Shown here: positions 22,430 through 33,700 of the stretch, in pieces | Layout: each line of letters opens with the position of its first letter | Position numbering within the stretch: the first letter of the stretch is position 1 | Notes under the pieces: model-generated | The model's input: the letters and a program-made list of their open reading frames with translations, nothing else | Database searches by the model: none | Told to the model about the DNA's origin: nothing | Position numbers and translations under genes: made by a program | Assembly: GCA_947044405.1 (NCBI GenBank) | Contig: CAMRHE010001069.1 | Coordinates: forward strand, 124,001-188,000 | DNA from: Leptodactylus fallax | Lineage: Eukaryota; Chordata; Amphibia; Anura; Leptodactylidae | DNA length: 64,000 nucleotides | Reading direction: 5' to 3'

Positions 22430-22930
22430 GTCATCAGTTATTATAGCGCCTCCTTATAAATAATAGTCCCTGCTTATAAATAATATTACACCTTTATCAG
22501 TAATAGCTCCCTTATAAATGATAAATAGTGCCCTGTATCAGTAATATCCCCCCTTATTAGTAACAATCACCCCGTAAAAATAATACTGCTCCCTTATTAA
22601 TAATAGCCCTCTCATAAATAATAGTTACCCTTATAAATAATAGTCCTCATTATCACTAATAGCCCCCTTTATAAATAAGCCCACTTAACAATTATACCCC
22701 CTTATAAATAGTTGCTCTCTTATAAATAATAGCTTCCCCTTTTAATGGATGCCTTATATATAATAGTTCCCCAGTTATAAATAATAGCCCGTCTTATAAA
22801 TAAAAGTTCCCCCATATAATAGCTCCCTAATATTTAAGTTTTTCCCAATTATATATAGTAACCCACGCTTATATATAATAGTTCCTCCCTTATAAATAAG
22901 AGTCTCCTTATATATAATAGTTCTCCATTA
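22430..22930. repeat. Decayed AT-rich minisatellite (TTATAAATAATAG units)
   Basis: CCCTTATAAATAATAG-like words recur every 20-30 bases with strong divergence. Internal to the hAT-type element. Confidence 0.75.
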
Positions 22931-23254
22931 TACAGTGTCTGACTGAAGGGACTTAGGCCCACCAGAGGAACTTGTTCTGGGGCCACCCAAGAGCTTCCTG
23001 CTAATAGCCTACACCATGGCTCCGTCACTGAAGTCTTACATATGTGCTGACTATCCGGTGTTACTGAGTATGTTCCCAGTATAGTCAGCCCCTATAATAC
23101 TGTGCAGCCCCCAATAACTCCATGGCCAATTCATGCACAGTACTGTATGGGGAATGACATGGCTATGGAGCACTACACATATGTACAAGATTATAGTGAG
23201 AGAGCTGTGATGCAGACATAGCACACAGGGCTGCCAGCAGGAATTTTGAGCCCC

Positions 23255-24265
23255 CCCCACAGTATAATGCTCCACATGGTATATAATGCTCCACAGTATA
23301 AAATGCTCCCCTAAGCCCTCCAGTTTCCCCACATGGTATATAATGCACAGTGGCCCCACACAGTATAAAACACTCCCCTGAGCCCCCCATAGTGGCTCCA
23401 CATGGTAAATAAGTCTCCACACAGTATAATACTCCACAGTGGCCCACACAGTATACTACCCCTTAGTGGCCCCAGACAGTACAATATGCTCCCCAGCAGC
23501 GCCACACAATGTAATATGCTCCATACAGTATAATATGCACCCCACAGTGCCCCCCCAGTATAATGTTCCAGAGTGGCCTAACACAGTATAACATGCTCCA
23601 CAATGGCCTCCACACAGTATAATATACTACCCAGAGGGGTTCCCCCAGTATAATGCTCCACAGTGGTCCCCCACAGTATAATATGCTCCCCACATTCCCC
23701 CCCAGTATAATTCTCTACAATGGCCCCACAGAGTATAATATGCTCCTGAGAAGCCTCACACAATATAATACACTCCACAGTGTCCCCACACAGCATAACA
23801 GGCTCCCCACACTGCCCCTTCCCCCCAGTATAAAGCTCCACAGTGGCCCATAGTATAATATGCTCCCCAGAGGGCCCCCCCTAGTATAATGCTCCACAGT
23901 GCCCCCCTGCAATATATTATGCTCCCCAGAGAGTTCCCCCAGTATAATGCTCCACAGTAGGGGCACTCTGGATAGCATATGATACTGTGTGGGGCCCCTC
24001 TGGATAGCATAATGCTCCACGGTGGCCCCACACAGTATAATATGCTATCTAGAGGGCCCCTTCCCCAGTATAATGCTCCACAGTGGCCCCATACAGTATA
24101 ATATGCTATCCAGAGGGCCCCCTCCCCAGTATAATGCTCCACAGTGGCCCCACACAGTATAATATGCTATCCAGAGGGCCCCCTCCCCAGTATAATGCTC
24201 CACAGTGGCCCCACACAATATAATATGGTATCCAGAGGGGCCCTCCAGTATAATACTCCCCAGTG
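23255..24265. repeat. Minisatellite of CAGTATAAT-GCTCCACAGTGGCCCC units
   Basis: Words CAGTATAATGCTCCACAGTG and CACAGTATAATATGCTC alternate, giving a roughly 28-30-bp basic unit and a roughly 60-bp higher-order unit in 24000-24240. Minus-strand frames of 60-130 residues here (YTVWGHCGALYWG-type repeats) are consequences of the array. Confidence 0.88.
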
Positions 24266-24283
24266 GCCCTACAGACTCCCTTT

Positions 24284-24620
24284 ATTATTATATTAACCTT
24301 TGCGGTCTCTTCAGACACCAGAGTATAATAATCGAAGGCCTGGGGAAGGTAAGGGAAAATAACAAATAGTTATACTTACCTTGCCTTACCTCTAATGGAC
24401 CTCCTCGCGCTGCTCCGCTATACCCGGCAGCGCTGGCTTCCTCTTGTTTGCGGCTGACATCACGCGTTGTGGACGTCACCGCTGAAGCCCAATCACAGGA
24501 CTCAGCGGTGACGTGAGGCACCCTGTTAGCATGCCCCACGTGACGGCCAGGCTTCAGTGGTGACGTCAGGAACGCCAGAATATGACGTCGGACACCTAGG
24601 ACAGGTGAGTAAAAATGTTT
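24284..24620. promoter_or_regulatory. Candidate bidirectional promoter/exon-like cassette
   Basis: A hairpin (TTATTATATTAACC...CCAGAGTATAATAATCG) is followed by AAGGTAAGTATA on the minus strand (24371-24382). A GC-rich core comes next (CTCGCGCTGCTCCGC, GGACGTCACCGCTG, AATCACAGGACTCAGCGG, TGACGTCA at 24561), then ACAGGTGAGTAA on the plus strand (24601-24612). The two donor consensus sites point away from the core. The core also holds an internal palindrome around GTCACCGCTGA/TCAGCGGTGAC. What is seen is the motif order; promoter function is inference. Confidence 0.35.
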
Positions 24621-24779
24621 GTTATTTTTACTCATCTCGGAAAGGGGTCCTGCGGTTATCGCGTGTTATCGATATGGCCGGGCCTAACTCTGGGATCCGG
24701 AGCCCGATGAGGGGGCCCCTTTGGGGACAGGGCCCTGGGCAATTGCCCAGTTTGCCCCCCCCCCCTAATGCCGGCCCTG

Positions 24780-26606
24780 ATCAGAGGATTACAGTATATC
24801 AGAGGTATAAGGTTTATCAGAGATATACAGTATATCAGAGGGTACAGTATATCAGAGGGTTACAGTATATCAGAGGGTTACAGTTTATCAACAGGTACAG
24901 TATATCAGAGGGTACAGTATGTCAGAGGTATAAGGTTTATCAGAGATATACAGTATATCAGAGTGTTACAGTATATCAGAGGGTACAGAATATCAGAGGG
25001 TTACAGTATGTCAGAGATATACAGTATATCAGAGGGTTACAGTATATCAGCGGGTGCAGTATATCAGCGGGTACAGTATATCAGTGGGTACAGTATATCA
25101 GAGGTATAAGGTTTATCAGAGATATACAGTATATCAGAGGGTACAGTATATCAGAGGGTTACAGTATATCAGAGGGTTACAGTTTATCAACAGGTACAGT
25201 ATATCAGAGGGTACAGTATGTCAGAGGTATAAGGTTTATCAGAGATATACAGTATATCAGAGTGTTACAGTATATCAGAGGGTACAGAATATCAGAGGGT
25301 TACAGTATGTCAGCGGGTACAATATATCAGTGGGTACAGTATGTCAGAGATATACAGTATATCAGAGGGTTACAGTATATCAGCGGGTGCAGTATATCAG
25401 CGGGTACAGTATATCAGTGGGTACAGTATATCAGCGGGTACAGTATATCAGAGGGTTACAGTATATCAGATGGTTACAGTATATCAGCGTGTACAGTATA
25501 TCAGAGGGTACAGAATATCAGAGGGTTACAGTATATCAGCAGGTACAGTATATCCGAGGGTACAGTATATCAGAGGGTTACAGTATGTCAGCGGGTACAG
25601 TATATCCGAGGGTACAGTATATCAGAGGGTTACAGTATGTCAGAGATATACAGTATATCAGAGGGTTACAGTATATCAGCAGGTACAGTATATCAGAGGG
25701 TTACAGTATATCAGCGGGTACAGTATATCCGAGGGTACAGTATATCAGAGGGTTACAGTATATCAGCGGGTACAGTATATCCGAGGGTACAGTATATCAG
25801 AGGGTTACAGTATATCACCAGGTACAGTATATCAGAGGGTTACAGTATATCATGGGGTACAGTATATCAGAGGGTTACAGTATATCAGCGGGTACAGTAT
25901 ATCCAAGGGTACAGAATATCAGAGGGTTACAGTATGTCAGAGATATACAGTATATCAGAGGGTTACAGTATATCAGCGGGTACAGAATATCCGAGGGTAC
26001 AGTATATCAGAGGGTTACAGTATGTCAGAGATATACAGTATATCAGAGGGTTACAGTATATCAGCGGGTACAGTATATCCGAGGGTACAGTATATCAGAG
26101 GGTTACAGTATATCACCAGGTACAGTATATCAGAGGGTTACAGTATATCATGGGGTACAGTATATCAGAGGGTTACAGTATATCAGCGGGTACAGAATAT
26201 CCGAGGGTACAGTATATCAGAGGGTTACAGTATGTCAGAGATATACAGTATATCAGAGGGTTACAGTATATCAGCGGGTACAGTATATCCGAGGGTACAG
26301 TATATCAGAGGGTTACAGTATATCAGCAGGTACAGTATATCAGAGGGTTACAGTATATCATGGGGTACAGTATATCAGAGGGTACAGAAGTTACAGTATA
26401 TCATGGGGTACAGTATATCAGAGAGTTATAGTATATCAGCGGGTACAGTATATCAGAGGGTTACAGTATGTCAGAGATATACAGTATATCAGAGGGTTAC
26501 AGTATGTCAGCGGGTACAATATATCAGTGGGTACAGTATGTCAGAGATATTCAGTATATCAGAGGGTTACAGTATATCAGCGGGTACAGTATATCAGAGG
26601 TATACA
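24780..26606. repeat. 17/18-bp satellite, right segment
   Basis: About 1.83 kb of units in a limited alphabet: TATATCAGAGGGTTACAG (18), TATATCAGCGGGTACAG (17), TATATCAGAGATATACAG (18), TATATCCGAGGGTACAG (17) and TATATCATGGGGTACAG (17). Blocks of several units recur in the same order (for example 25670-25830 against 26060-26220), so a higher-order structure exists. Three long plus-strand frames (446-624 residues, YQRVTVYQRVQYIRGLQY-type) read the same array in all phases and are not genes. Confidence 0.93.
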
Positions 26607-26918
26607 CTTGTAAATCCTCCTGACATACCTCTGCACATATCTCTTCATACCCCAGAGTATAATAGGCCAAGGCCCAGGTAAGGTGACAAAAATGAAAACA
26701 TTTATACTCACCTTCCTTGCCTATTTTGGGCCTCCTCGTGGCGTCTGGTGCTGTCCAGTGAGCCCATGCACTGGACTATAAAAATTCACTGCAATGCCCG
26801 TGGCCATTTTAGTATGTCTGAGACAAATCCCAAATTATTCTGTTTCGTTAAAAAATGACCAATTTGGAACGTTCAGGTTGATTCCAGTTCATTACAAACC
26901 AATTTGCCCATCTCTAAA
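26607..26918. mobile_element. Partial TAGAGATG-family hAT-like element
   Basis: CTTCATACCCCAGAGTATAATAGG is half of the shared hairpin. It is followed by TATACTCACCTT (26703-26714, minus-strand splice donor) and CTCCTCGTGGCGTCTGG. GGCCATTTTAGTATGTC and TTTGCCCATCTCTA end the element. The left terminus and the second half of the GC-rich core are missing. Confidence 0.55.
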
Positions 26919-27759
26919 GTAGACTTATTCAGAATTGTCTTTTCTTTTGTCACAGATGAACAAATACAGTGGGTTGCTACATGGACAGTGCTCCAAATCT
27001 ACACAAATCATTTATTTGGCATTGTAGTGTGCTTAGTCCCTGTCACATATAGAAAAATCTGAACTGGTGGATGAAAAAAAAATAAAACTAATATCATATT
27101 TATTATTAATATGGTTGGACTGTCTGTGTCACAGATGGAAAAACATCTAAAATGTTGGATGTTCAAAGCAGCAACACCAATAGTATACTGAATATTAGGA
27201 TTGTATCAATGTTCTCTATCGATGTCACAGATGACAAAACTCTAAACTACAGCAGGCATGGCACATGGAAAACACACTAAACATGCATGCCCTAGGTGTA
27301 TTATACCGTACAAGGATTGACAAAATGAAGAACCGTGCAGAGGAGTATAATGAAGCTCCTGGGCCCTGGTGCAAAATCTGTACCAGACCCCTCAACTACA
27401 ATGTATTGGTTATAGTACTGGTCTCCTCATATTGGGAAGAGACACCTTATGGGCCCTCTAAGGCTCCTGGGCCCAGGTGCAACTGTATCCTCCGCACCCC
27501 CTAAAGAGTCTATACATATTAGTTTTAGAAGAAAATTTTAAAAAGAGTATTGGATTTACAGCTATAGAATGGATTCCTATGATCAAGTTTGGGGTAATTA
27601 GTATCTCACATAGCTCGGATACACAATTTACTAGACTCGGATACATTACTTACTAGCCTGCCCCATATCCAATAAAGACATATGTCTAGGTTTGAGTATG
27701 AGATTAAACCAAATACTTTGTTAGCGATCGAAAAAGCTCCAAGCAATGGGCGAAATATT
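26919..27759. other. No gene; hAT-type MITE scraps
   Basis: 27345-27505 resembles the CAGTGGCGTAACT MITE interior twice (GAAGCTCCTGGGCCCTGGTG, GGCTCCTGGGCCCAGGTGC) without ends. The remainder is ordinary. Confidence 0.4.
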
Positions 27760-27995
27760 AGGGTACAACCTAAGGAACATTTCCATGTATTAAGTAATTA
27801 ACCCCTACTGTACACACGTTAGGTAATTAGCATGCGCTCGCCTTCATTACCATTGTTACCTCAACAGCTAATAAGGCATTTCCCATCAAAGCCTAATTAA
27901 ACACTTTAATGAAGACGTGGGATAATTAGCACAATTAGGCCCTTATTAATACCTTGGTCGCCCTTGATGACCTTGTAGCCATGGTTCCCACGGAC
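27760..27995. other. Candidate conserved non-coding element, TAATTA-rich
   Basis: This stretch stands out as apparently single-copy and dense in homeodomain-core words (GTAATTAACC, GGTAATTAGC, CCTAATTAAAC, GATAATTAGC, CAATTAGG, TTATTAAT). GCATGCGCTCGCC and CCATGGTTCCCACGG also occur. Such composition is typical of developmental enhancers near homeobox-regulated genes. That is inference from composition only. Confidence 0.3.
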
Positions 27996-28444
27996 ACAGA
28001 ATGAATATGATGGATGCATTTCAAGAAGTCACAGATCAACGAATCAGGAAATAGTATAGCATATGTTTATTGGATTTTTTTAGAAGGACATTTTCACTTT
28101 TTTAGTGCTGTGCAGGACTCACTTTAATATAAGTCAAATAATTTATGTAAATATAAGAAACAGTTAAAGATCTTTTCATTTTAGAACAAAAAAATAGAAT
28201 AAAAATATTCAGTAAAGAGAAATTTTGTTCTTAAGGAGTAAGAATTTTTTCATTGTTATTTTGTACTTTATTTTAGCTATTTTAGATTTTCTTTATTTTG
28301 TATTTTTTTATTAGTATCCTATTTTTTTGCAGGATAAGTTGTAGAAATCAATTCCAGGGAAATACATGATAGTATTTCATTTTTAGTTTTTTTTTTCTTA
28401 GAATAGGTGAATGCATACAAAAACAATTCATGACATTTTTGAAG

Positions 28445-28446
<2 letters not shown>
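27996..28446. other. AT-rich stretch, nothing recognised
   Basis: Long T- and A-rich runs. No gene, array or terminus recognised. Confidence 0.4.
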
Positions 28447-28475
<29 letters not shown>

Positions 28476-28597
28476 TTGAAACCCCAGACTATAACGTGGG
28501 CCATTTTAGTTTGTCCAAGACGAATCTCCATTTTTTCAGTTTCGTAAGAAAACGAACAATTTGGAGTATTCAAACCAAACCAACGCCCATCTCTAAT
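28447..28597. mobile_element. ATT run and right end of a TAGAGATG-family element
   Basis: An ATT run (28447-28478) leads into GAAACCCCAGACTATAACG, the right half of the shared hairpin. GGCCATTTTAGTTTGTCC, GACGAATCTCC and the terminus CGCCCATCTCTA follow. The left part is absent. Confidence 0.55.
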
Positions 28598-29704
28598 CTC
28601 AATGGACATGATATAATCTACAGAACTAAATAAGAACCCATGGAAACTTCTTTTTGAAGACTTTAAGTATTTTTCAAAAACTTCTATTTTATCACATCTT
28701 TCCATAATTGACCTAGATCATAATGAAATTCCTTTAACCCCCTTGCATTCATTTTAATAGTACGGCTGATGTTGCGCCTTTAAATATGGCGCCCGCTCAT
28801 AAGCAGAGTGGGCACCATATCCCTACAGTAATGCCTTCAATCAGATTCCTCTCTGTGGGCATTAAGTAGTTCTGTTCAATGGGTTTGGGTAAACAGAGAT
28901 GCATTTCCCCTTAAATGGGCTATTCCACTGGGGATTGGGAGTAAGAGCAGATGGTATAGTCTGTCCAGCAAAGTCCTGAAAAGTAGGAGGAGAACGAGAG
29001 TCTCCAAGGTTTGAGGAAATGTCCCAGTCATCTCTAAGAGAAAGTGTTGCCCAAGCCTGTGCATATGTGCTGCATCTCTGCAACAGGGAGAAGTAAGCTG
29101 CCTTCCTCTGGAAAGAGTAATCAGGAGACTTTTAGTGCCATTTTATAGAGTCTAAAAACACAACACAGGTCTTAGAGTACAGGGCCACCTGGGTACAGAG
29201 AGTGTACAGGACATGACTGGCAGAGTGATGGCAGTGGTCGTAGCTGTGACAGCATGAGTAGCAGTATGGCATGGAATAATATGATGGAGCGGGCCACAGG
29301 GCATGTCTGGCTGAGTGGTGGCAGTCTGACTGATATTGATATGACACAGCACAGATATTCTCCCTCACTCCTATATATGGTTTCTATTACTAATCTGCCT
29401 GTAATTGATTAACACTGACTAAACTTTGTTCTAATTCTCCTACTCCTAAGATTTTCTATCTCTATTATAAACTTTGCTGCACTAAGTGTTGTGTATTACT
29501 GAAGAAAATGGAGTAATTGCTTCGGATCACACAATGGTGAATAACATATCCGACCCTTACTTCCACCATCACTAAAATGCAATGAATTCCAGCCCACAGT
29601 AGCTTATATAGTGTACATGACATCAGCACTGTAAGGTGTCCACCTACCACTGACCATTGGCTGAGAGGCTGTGTTCTGCATTTTAACTGGTCAATGCATG
29701 TCAC
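28598..29704. other. No gene recognised
   Basis: 28784-28820 holds a small hairpin (TATGGCGCCCGCTC...GAGTGGGCACCATA). At 29210-29320 two diverged copies of a CATGACTGGCAGAGTGATGG-like phrase occur. No domain was recognised in any frame. Confidence 0.4.
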
Positions 29705-29823
29705 TACGGCCACTTTAGTTTGTCCAAAACAAATCGCTATTTATTCGGATTAATTAAAAATTGAACAAATTGGAATATTCGGATAAAAGCCGGCTCGGAA
29801 CGAATTGGTTCACCTATCTCTAT
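29705..29823. mobile_element. Right end of a TAGAGATG-family hAT-like element
   Basis: GGCCACTTTAGTTTGTCC, AAATTGAACAAATTGG, GCCGGCTCGGAACGAATTGG and the terminus CACCTATCTCTA match the right parts of the elements at 28481 and 51051. The left part is absent. Confidence 0.5.
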
Positions 29824-30765
29824 TTATGATGTAACTGCATATCTGTGCAGGGGATTTGGAGATATGTATCAGATAAATCAAGTTCCGATAGCTAGAAACA
29901 GATATTAAATGAGTCTGTAAAGGACGTTGAAGCTGTTTAAATGACACAAATAAAATACACATTTTATTTTTCTTCATATATGTTGAAATAATTTTGGAGC
30001 AGATCTAGAATTTGGTTATGAAATGATCTGTAAATATCATCTTAATGGAAATGCTGATCAATATGATTCTGAATAGTCGCATCGAGCTGAATGTAATGAT
30101 TCAGCTACATTCTTTCGCGTGAAGAAATCTGAAATGAACTTTTCATGTTGAACCATCATCATAACGACCCCTTAAAATTCTTCTGCTCATATTGTGGATA
30201 TGTATTACGTTAAATCTTCAAGTACCTATAAGTAATCTTTTGCTATGCTCATGTTTGTTCAGATACTCACTGGAACTTTTCAAGACTGAGAATATATTTT
30301 CAAATGAATAAAAGCAGCATTTTGGTTAAGACTCTTAAACATCTGCTCCTTCGGGGTTGCTGCCATATCAATCAATCGGCGCATCTACCCATTCACTTGA
30401 AAAATATTTGTGTGTTTTTAAAATGTTGGCATCTTAAAGAAGGTCGATTATGAAACTAATCATGATTTTAATCATCTCACATGGAAGGATCAGTCAGGAC
30501 GTGGTGAATCTGCTCATATCCTCTCATGTCATCCTGATTTACATATATAATCAATATAGATATTATATAAATAAATAAATAGTTATTTACTACAATATCA
30601 ATAGGGCCTAGTGTATTTCTGGATTATTAAATGTTCTAAATTATGAGATAAAAGTATATGGTATCACAAAAACAAGTGCTGGATTATAAAATTAAAGAAA
30701 AGTGGAAGTCAAAACCTGTAATCTCTGTAAGATCGATCATATGGACGTCCTTTGGGTCCAGATCG
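29824..30765. other. AT-rich apparently single-copy stretch
   Basis: No transposon end or array. 29990-30180 (GCAGATCTAGAATTTGGTTA, GTCGCATCGAGCTGAATG, CATTCTTTCGCGTGAAG) looks single-copy and could be conserved non-coding sequence; this is a weak inference. Confidence 0.3.
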
Positions 30766-33700
30766 CCTACTCTACACAATACAAGAGAGGCAACAGACCC
30801 TCTATATACTACACCACACAGGAGAGAGAACAGATCCTCTATATACTACACCACACAGGAGAGAGAACAGATCCTCTATATACTACACCATACAGGAGAG
30901 AGGACAGATCCTCTATATACTACACCACACAGGAGAGAGGACAGATCCTCTATATACTACACCGCACAGGAGAGAGGACAGATCCTCTATATACTACACC
31001 ACACAGGAGAGAGGACAGATCCTCTATATACTACACCGCACAGGAGAGAGAGGACAGATCCTCTATATACTACACCACACAGGAGAGAGGACAGATCCTC
31101 TATATACTACCCCACACAGGAGAGATCCTCTATATACTACACCACACAGGAGAGAGAGGACAGATCCTCTATATACTACACCACACAGGAGAGAGGACAG
31201 ATCCTCTATATACTACACCACACAGGAGAGAGGTCAGATCCTCTATATACTACACCACACAGGAGAGAGGACAGATCCTCTATATACTACACCGCACAGG
31301 ACAGATCCTCTATATACTACACCACACAGGAGAGAGGACAGATCCTCTATATACTACACCGCACAGGAGAGAGGACAGATCCTCTATATACTACACCACA
31401 CAGGACAGATCCTCTATATACTACACCACACAGGACAGATCCTCTATATACTACACCACACAGGAGAGAGGACAGATCCTCTATATACTACACCACACAG
31501 GAGAGAGGACAGATCCTCTATATACTACACCGCACAGGAGAGAGGACAGATCCTCTATATAATACACCGCACAGGAGAGAGGACAGATCCTCTATATACT
31601 ACATCACACAGGAGAGAGGACAGATCCTCTATATACTACACCACACAGGAGAGAGGACAGATCCTCTATATACTACACCACACAGGACAGATCCTCTATA
31701 TACTACACCACACAGGAGAGAGGACAGATCCTCTATATACTACACCACACAGGACAGATCCTCTATATACTACACACCACAGGAGAGAGAGGACAGATCC
31801 TCTATATACTACACCGCACAGGAGAGAGGACAGATCCTCTATATACTACACCACACAGGACAGATCCTCTATATACTACACCACACAGGACAGATCCTCT
31901 ATATACTACACCACACAGGAGAGAGGACAGATCCTCTATATACTACACCACACAGGAGAGAGGACGGATCCTCTATATACTACACCACACAGGAGAGAGG
32001 ACAGATCCTCTATATACTACACCACACAGGAGAGAGGACAGATCCTCTATATACTACACCACACAGGACAGATCCTCTATATACTACACCACACAGGAGA
32101 GAGGACAGATCCTCTATATACTACTCCGCACAGGAGAGAGGACAGATTCCCTATATACTACACCACACAGGAGAGAGGACACATCCTCTATATACTACAC
32201 CACACAGGACAGATCCTCTATATACTACACCACACAGGAGAGATCCTCTATATACTACACCACACAGGACAGATCCTATATATACCACACCACACAGGAG
32301 AGAGGACAGATCCTCTATATACTACACCACACAGGGGAGAGGACAGATCCTCTATATACTACACCACACAGGAGAGAGGACAGATCCTCTATATACTACA
32401 CCACACAGGAGAGAGGACAGATCCTCTATATACTACACCACACAGGACAGATCCTCTATATACTACACCACACAGGAGAGAGGACAGATCCTCTATATAC
32501 TACACCACACAGGAGAGAGAGAGGACAGATCCTCTATATACTACACCACACAGGACAGATACTCTATATACTACACCGCACAGGACAGATCCTCTATATA
32601 CTACACCACACAGGACAGATCCTATATATACTACACCACACAGGAGAGGGGACAGATCCTCTATATACTACACCACACAGAGGAGAGAGAGGACAGATCC
32701 TCTATATACTACACCACACAGGAGAGAGGACAGATCCTCTATATACTACACCACACAGGAGAGAGGTCAGATCCTCTCTATACTACACCACACAGGAGAG
32801 AGGACAGATCCTCTATATACTACACCGCACAGGACAGATCCTCTATATACTACACCACACAGGAGAGAGGACAGATCCTCTATATACTACACCGCACAGG
32901 AGAGAGGACAGATCCTCTATATACTACACCACACAGGACAGATCCTCTATATACTACACCACACAGGACAGATCCTCTATATACTACACCACACAGGAGA
33001 GAGGACAGATCCTCTATATACTACACCACACAGGAGAGAGGACGGATCCTCTATATACTACACCGCACAGGAGAGAGGACAGATCCTCTATATACTACAC
33101 CACACAGGAGAGAGGACAGATCCTCTATATACTACACCACACAGGAGAGAGGACAGATCCTCTATATACTACACCACACAGGACAGATCCTCTATATACT
33201 ACACCACACAGGAGAGAGGACAGATCCTCTATATACTACACCACACAGGACAGATCCTCTATATACTACACCACACAGGAGAGAGAGGACAGATCCTCTA
33301 TATACTACACCGCACAGGAGAGAGGACAGATCCTCTATATACTACACCACACAGGACAGATCCTCTATATACTACACCACACAGGACAGATCCTCTATAT
33401 ACTACACCACACAGGAGAGAGGACAGATCCTCTATATACTACACCACACAGGAGAGAGGACGGATCCTCTATATACTACACCACACAGGAGAGAGGACAG
33501 ATCCTCTATATACTACACCACACAGGACAGATCCTCTATATACTACACCGCACAGGAGAGAGGACAGATCCTCTATATACTACACCACACAGGAGAGAGG
33601 ACAGATCCTCTATATACTACACCACACAGGAGAGAGGACAGATCCTCTATATACTACACCGCACAGGAGAGAGGACAGATCCTCTATATACTACACCACA

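Larger units (their letters stand above)
22227..24779. mobile_element. 2.55-kb hAT-type non-autonomous element with perfect target duplication
   Basis: The left end is CAGGGCCGGTTTTAGAC and the right end is CTAATGCCGGCCCTG. Direct repeats ATCAGAGG flank it at 22219-22226 and 24780-24787, an exact 8-bp duplication of satellite sequence. Inside: a left part with GGGGCTCTGGGC; a decayed TTATAAATAATAG repeat (22430-22930); a minisatellite (23255-24265); a foldback hairpin (24284-24330); a GC-rich core with TGACGTCA at 24561-24568, bounded by outward splice donors at 24371-24382 and 24601-24612; and a right part with GGGCCC motifs. No transposase frame exists; the many minus-strand frames read the minisatellite. 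Confidence 0.88.

Noticed and set aside
22113..24318. Several minus-strand ORFs (60-130 residues, GHCGALYWG-type) as genes
   Set aside because: They follow the internal minisatellite of the hAT-type element, overlap in several frames and lack domains.
24557..26681. Long ORFs of 446-624 residues in the 17/18-bp satellite
   Set aside because: Overlapping frames read the same tandem repeat in different phases; one begins inside the inserted hAT-type element. No domain is present.
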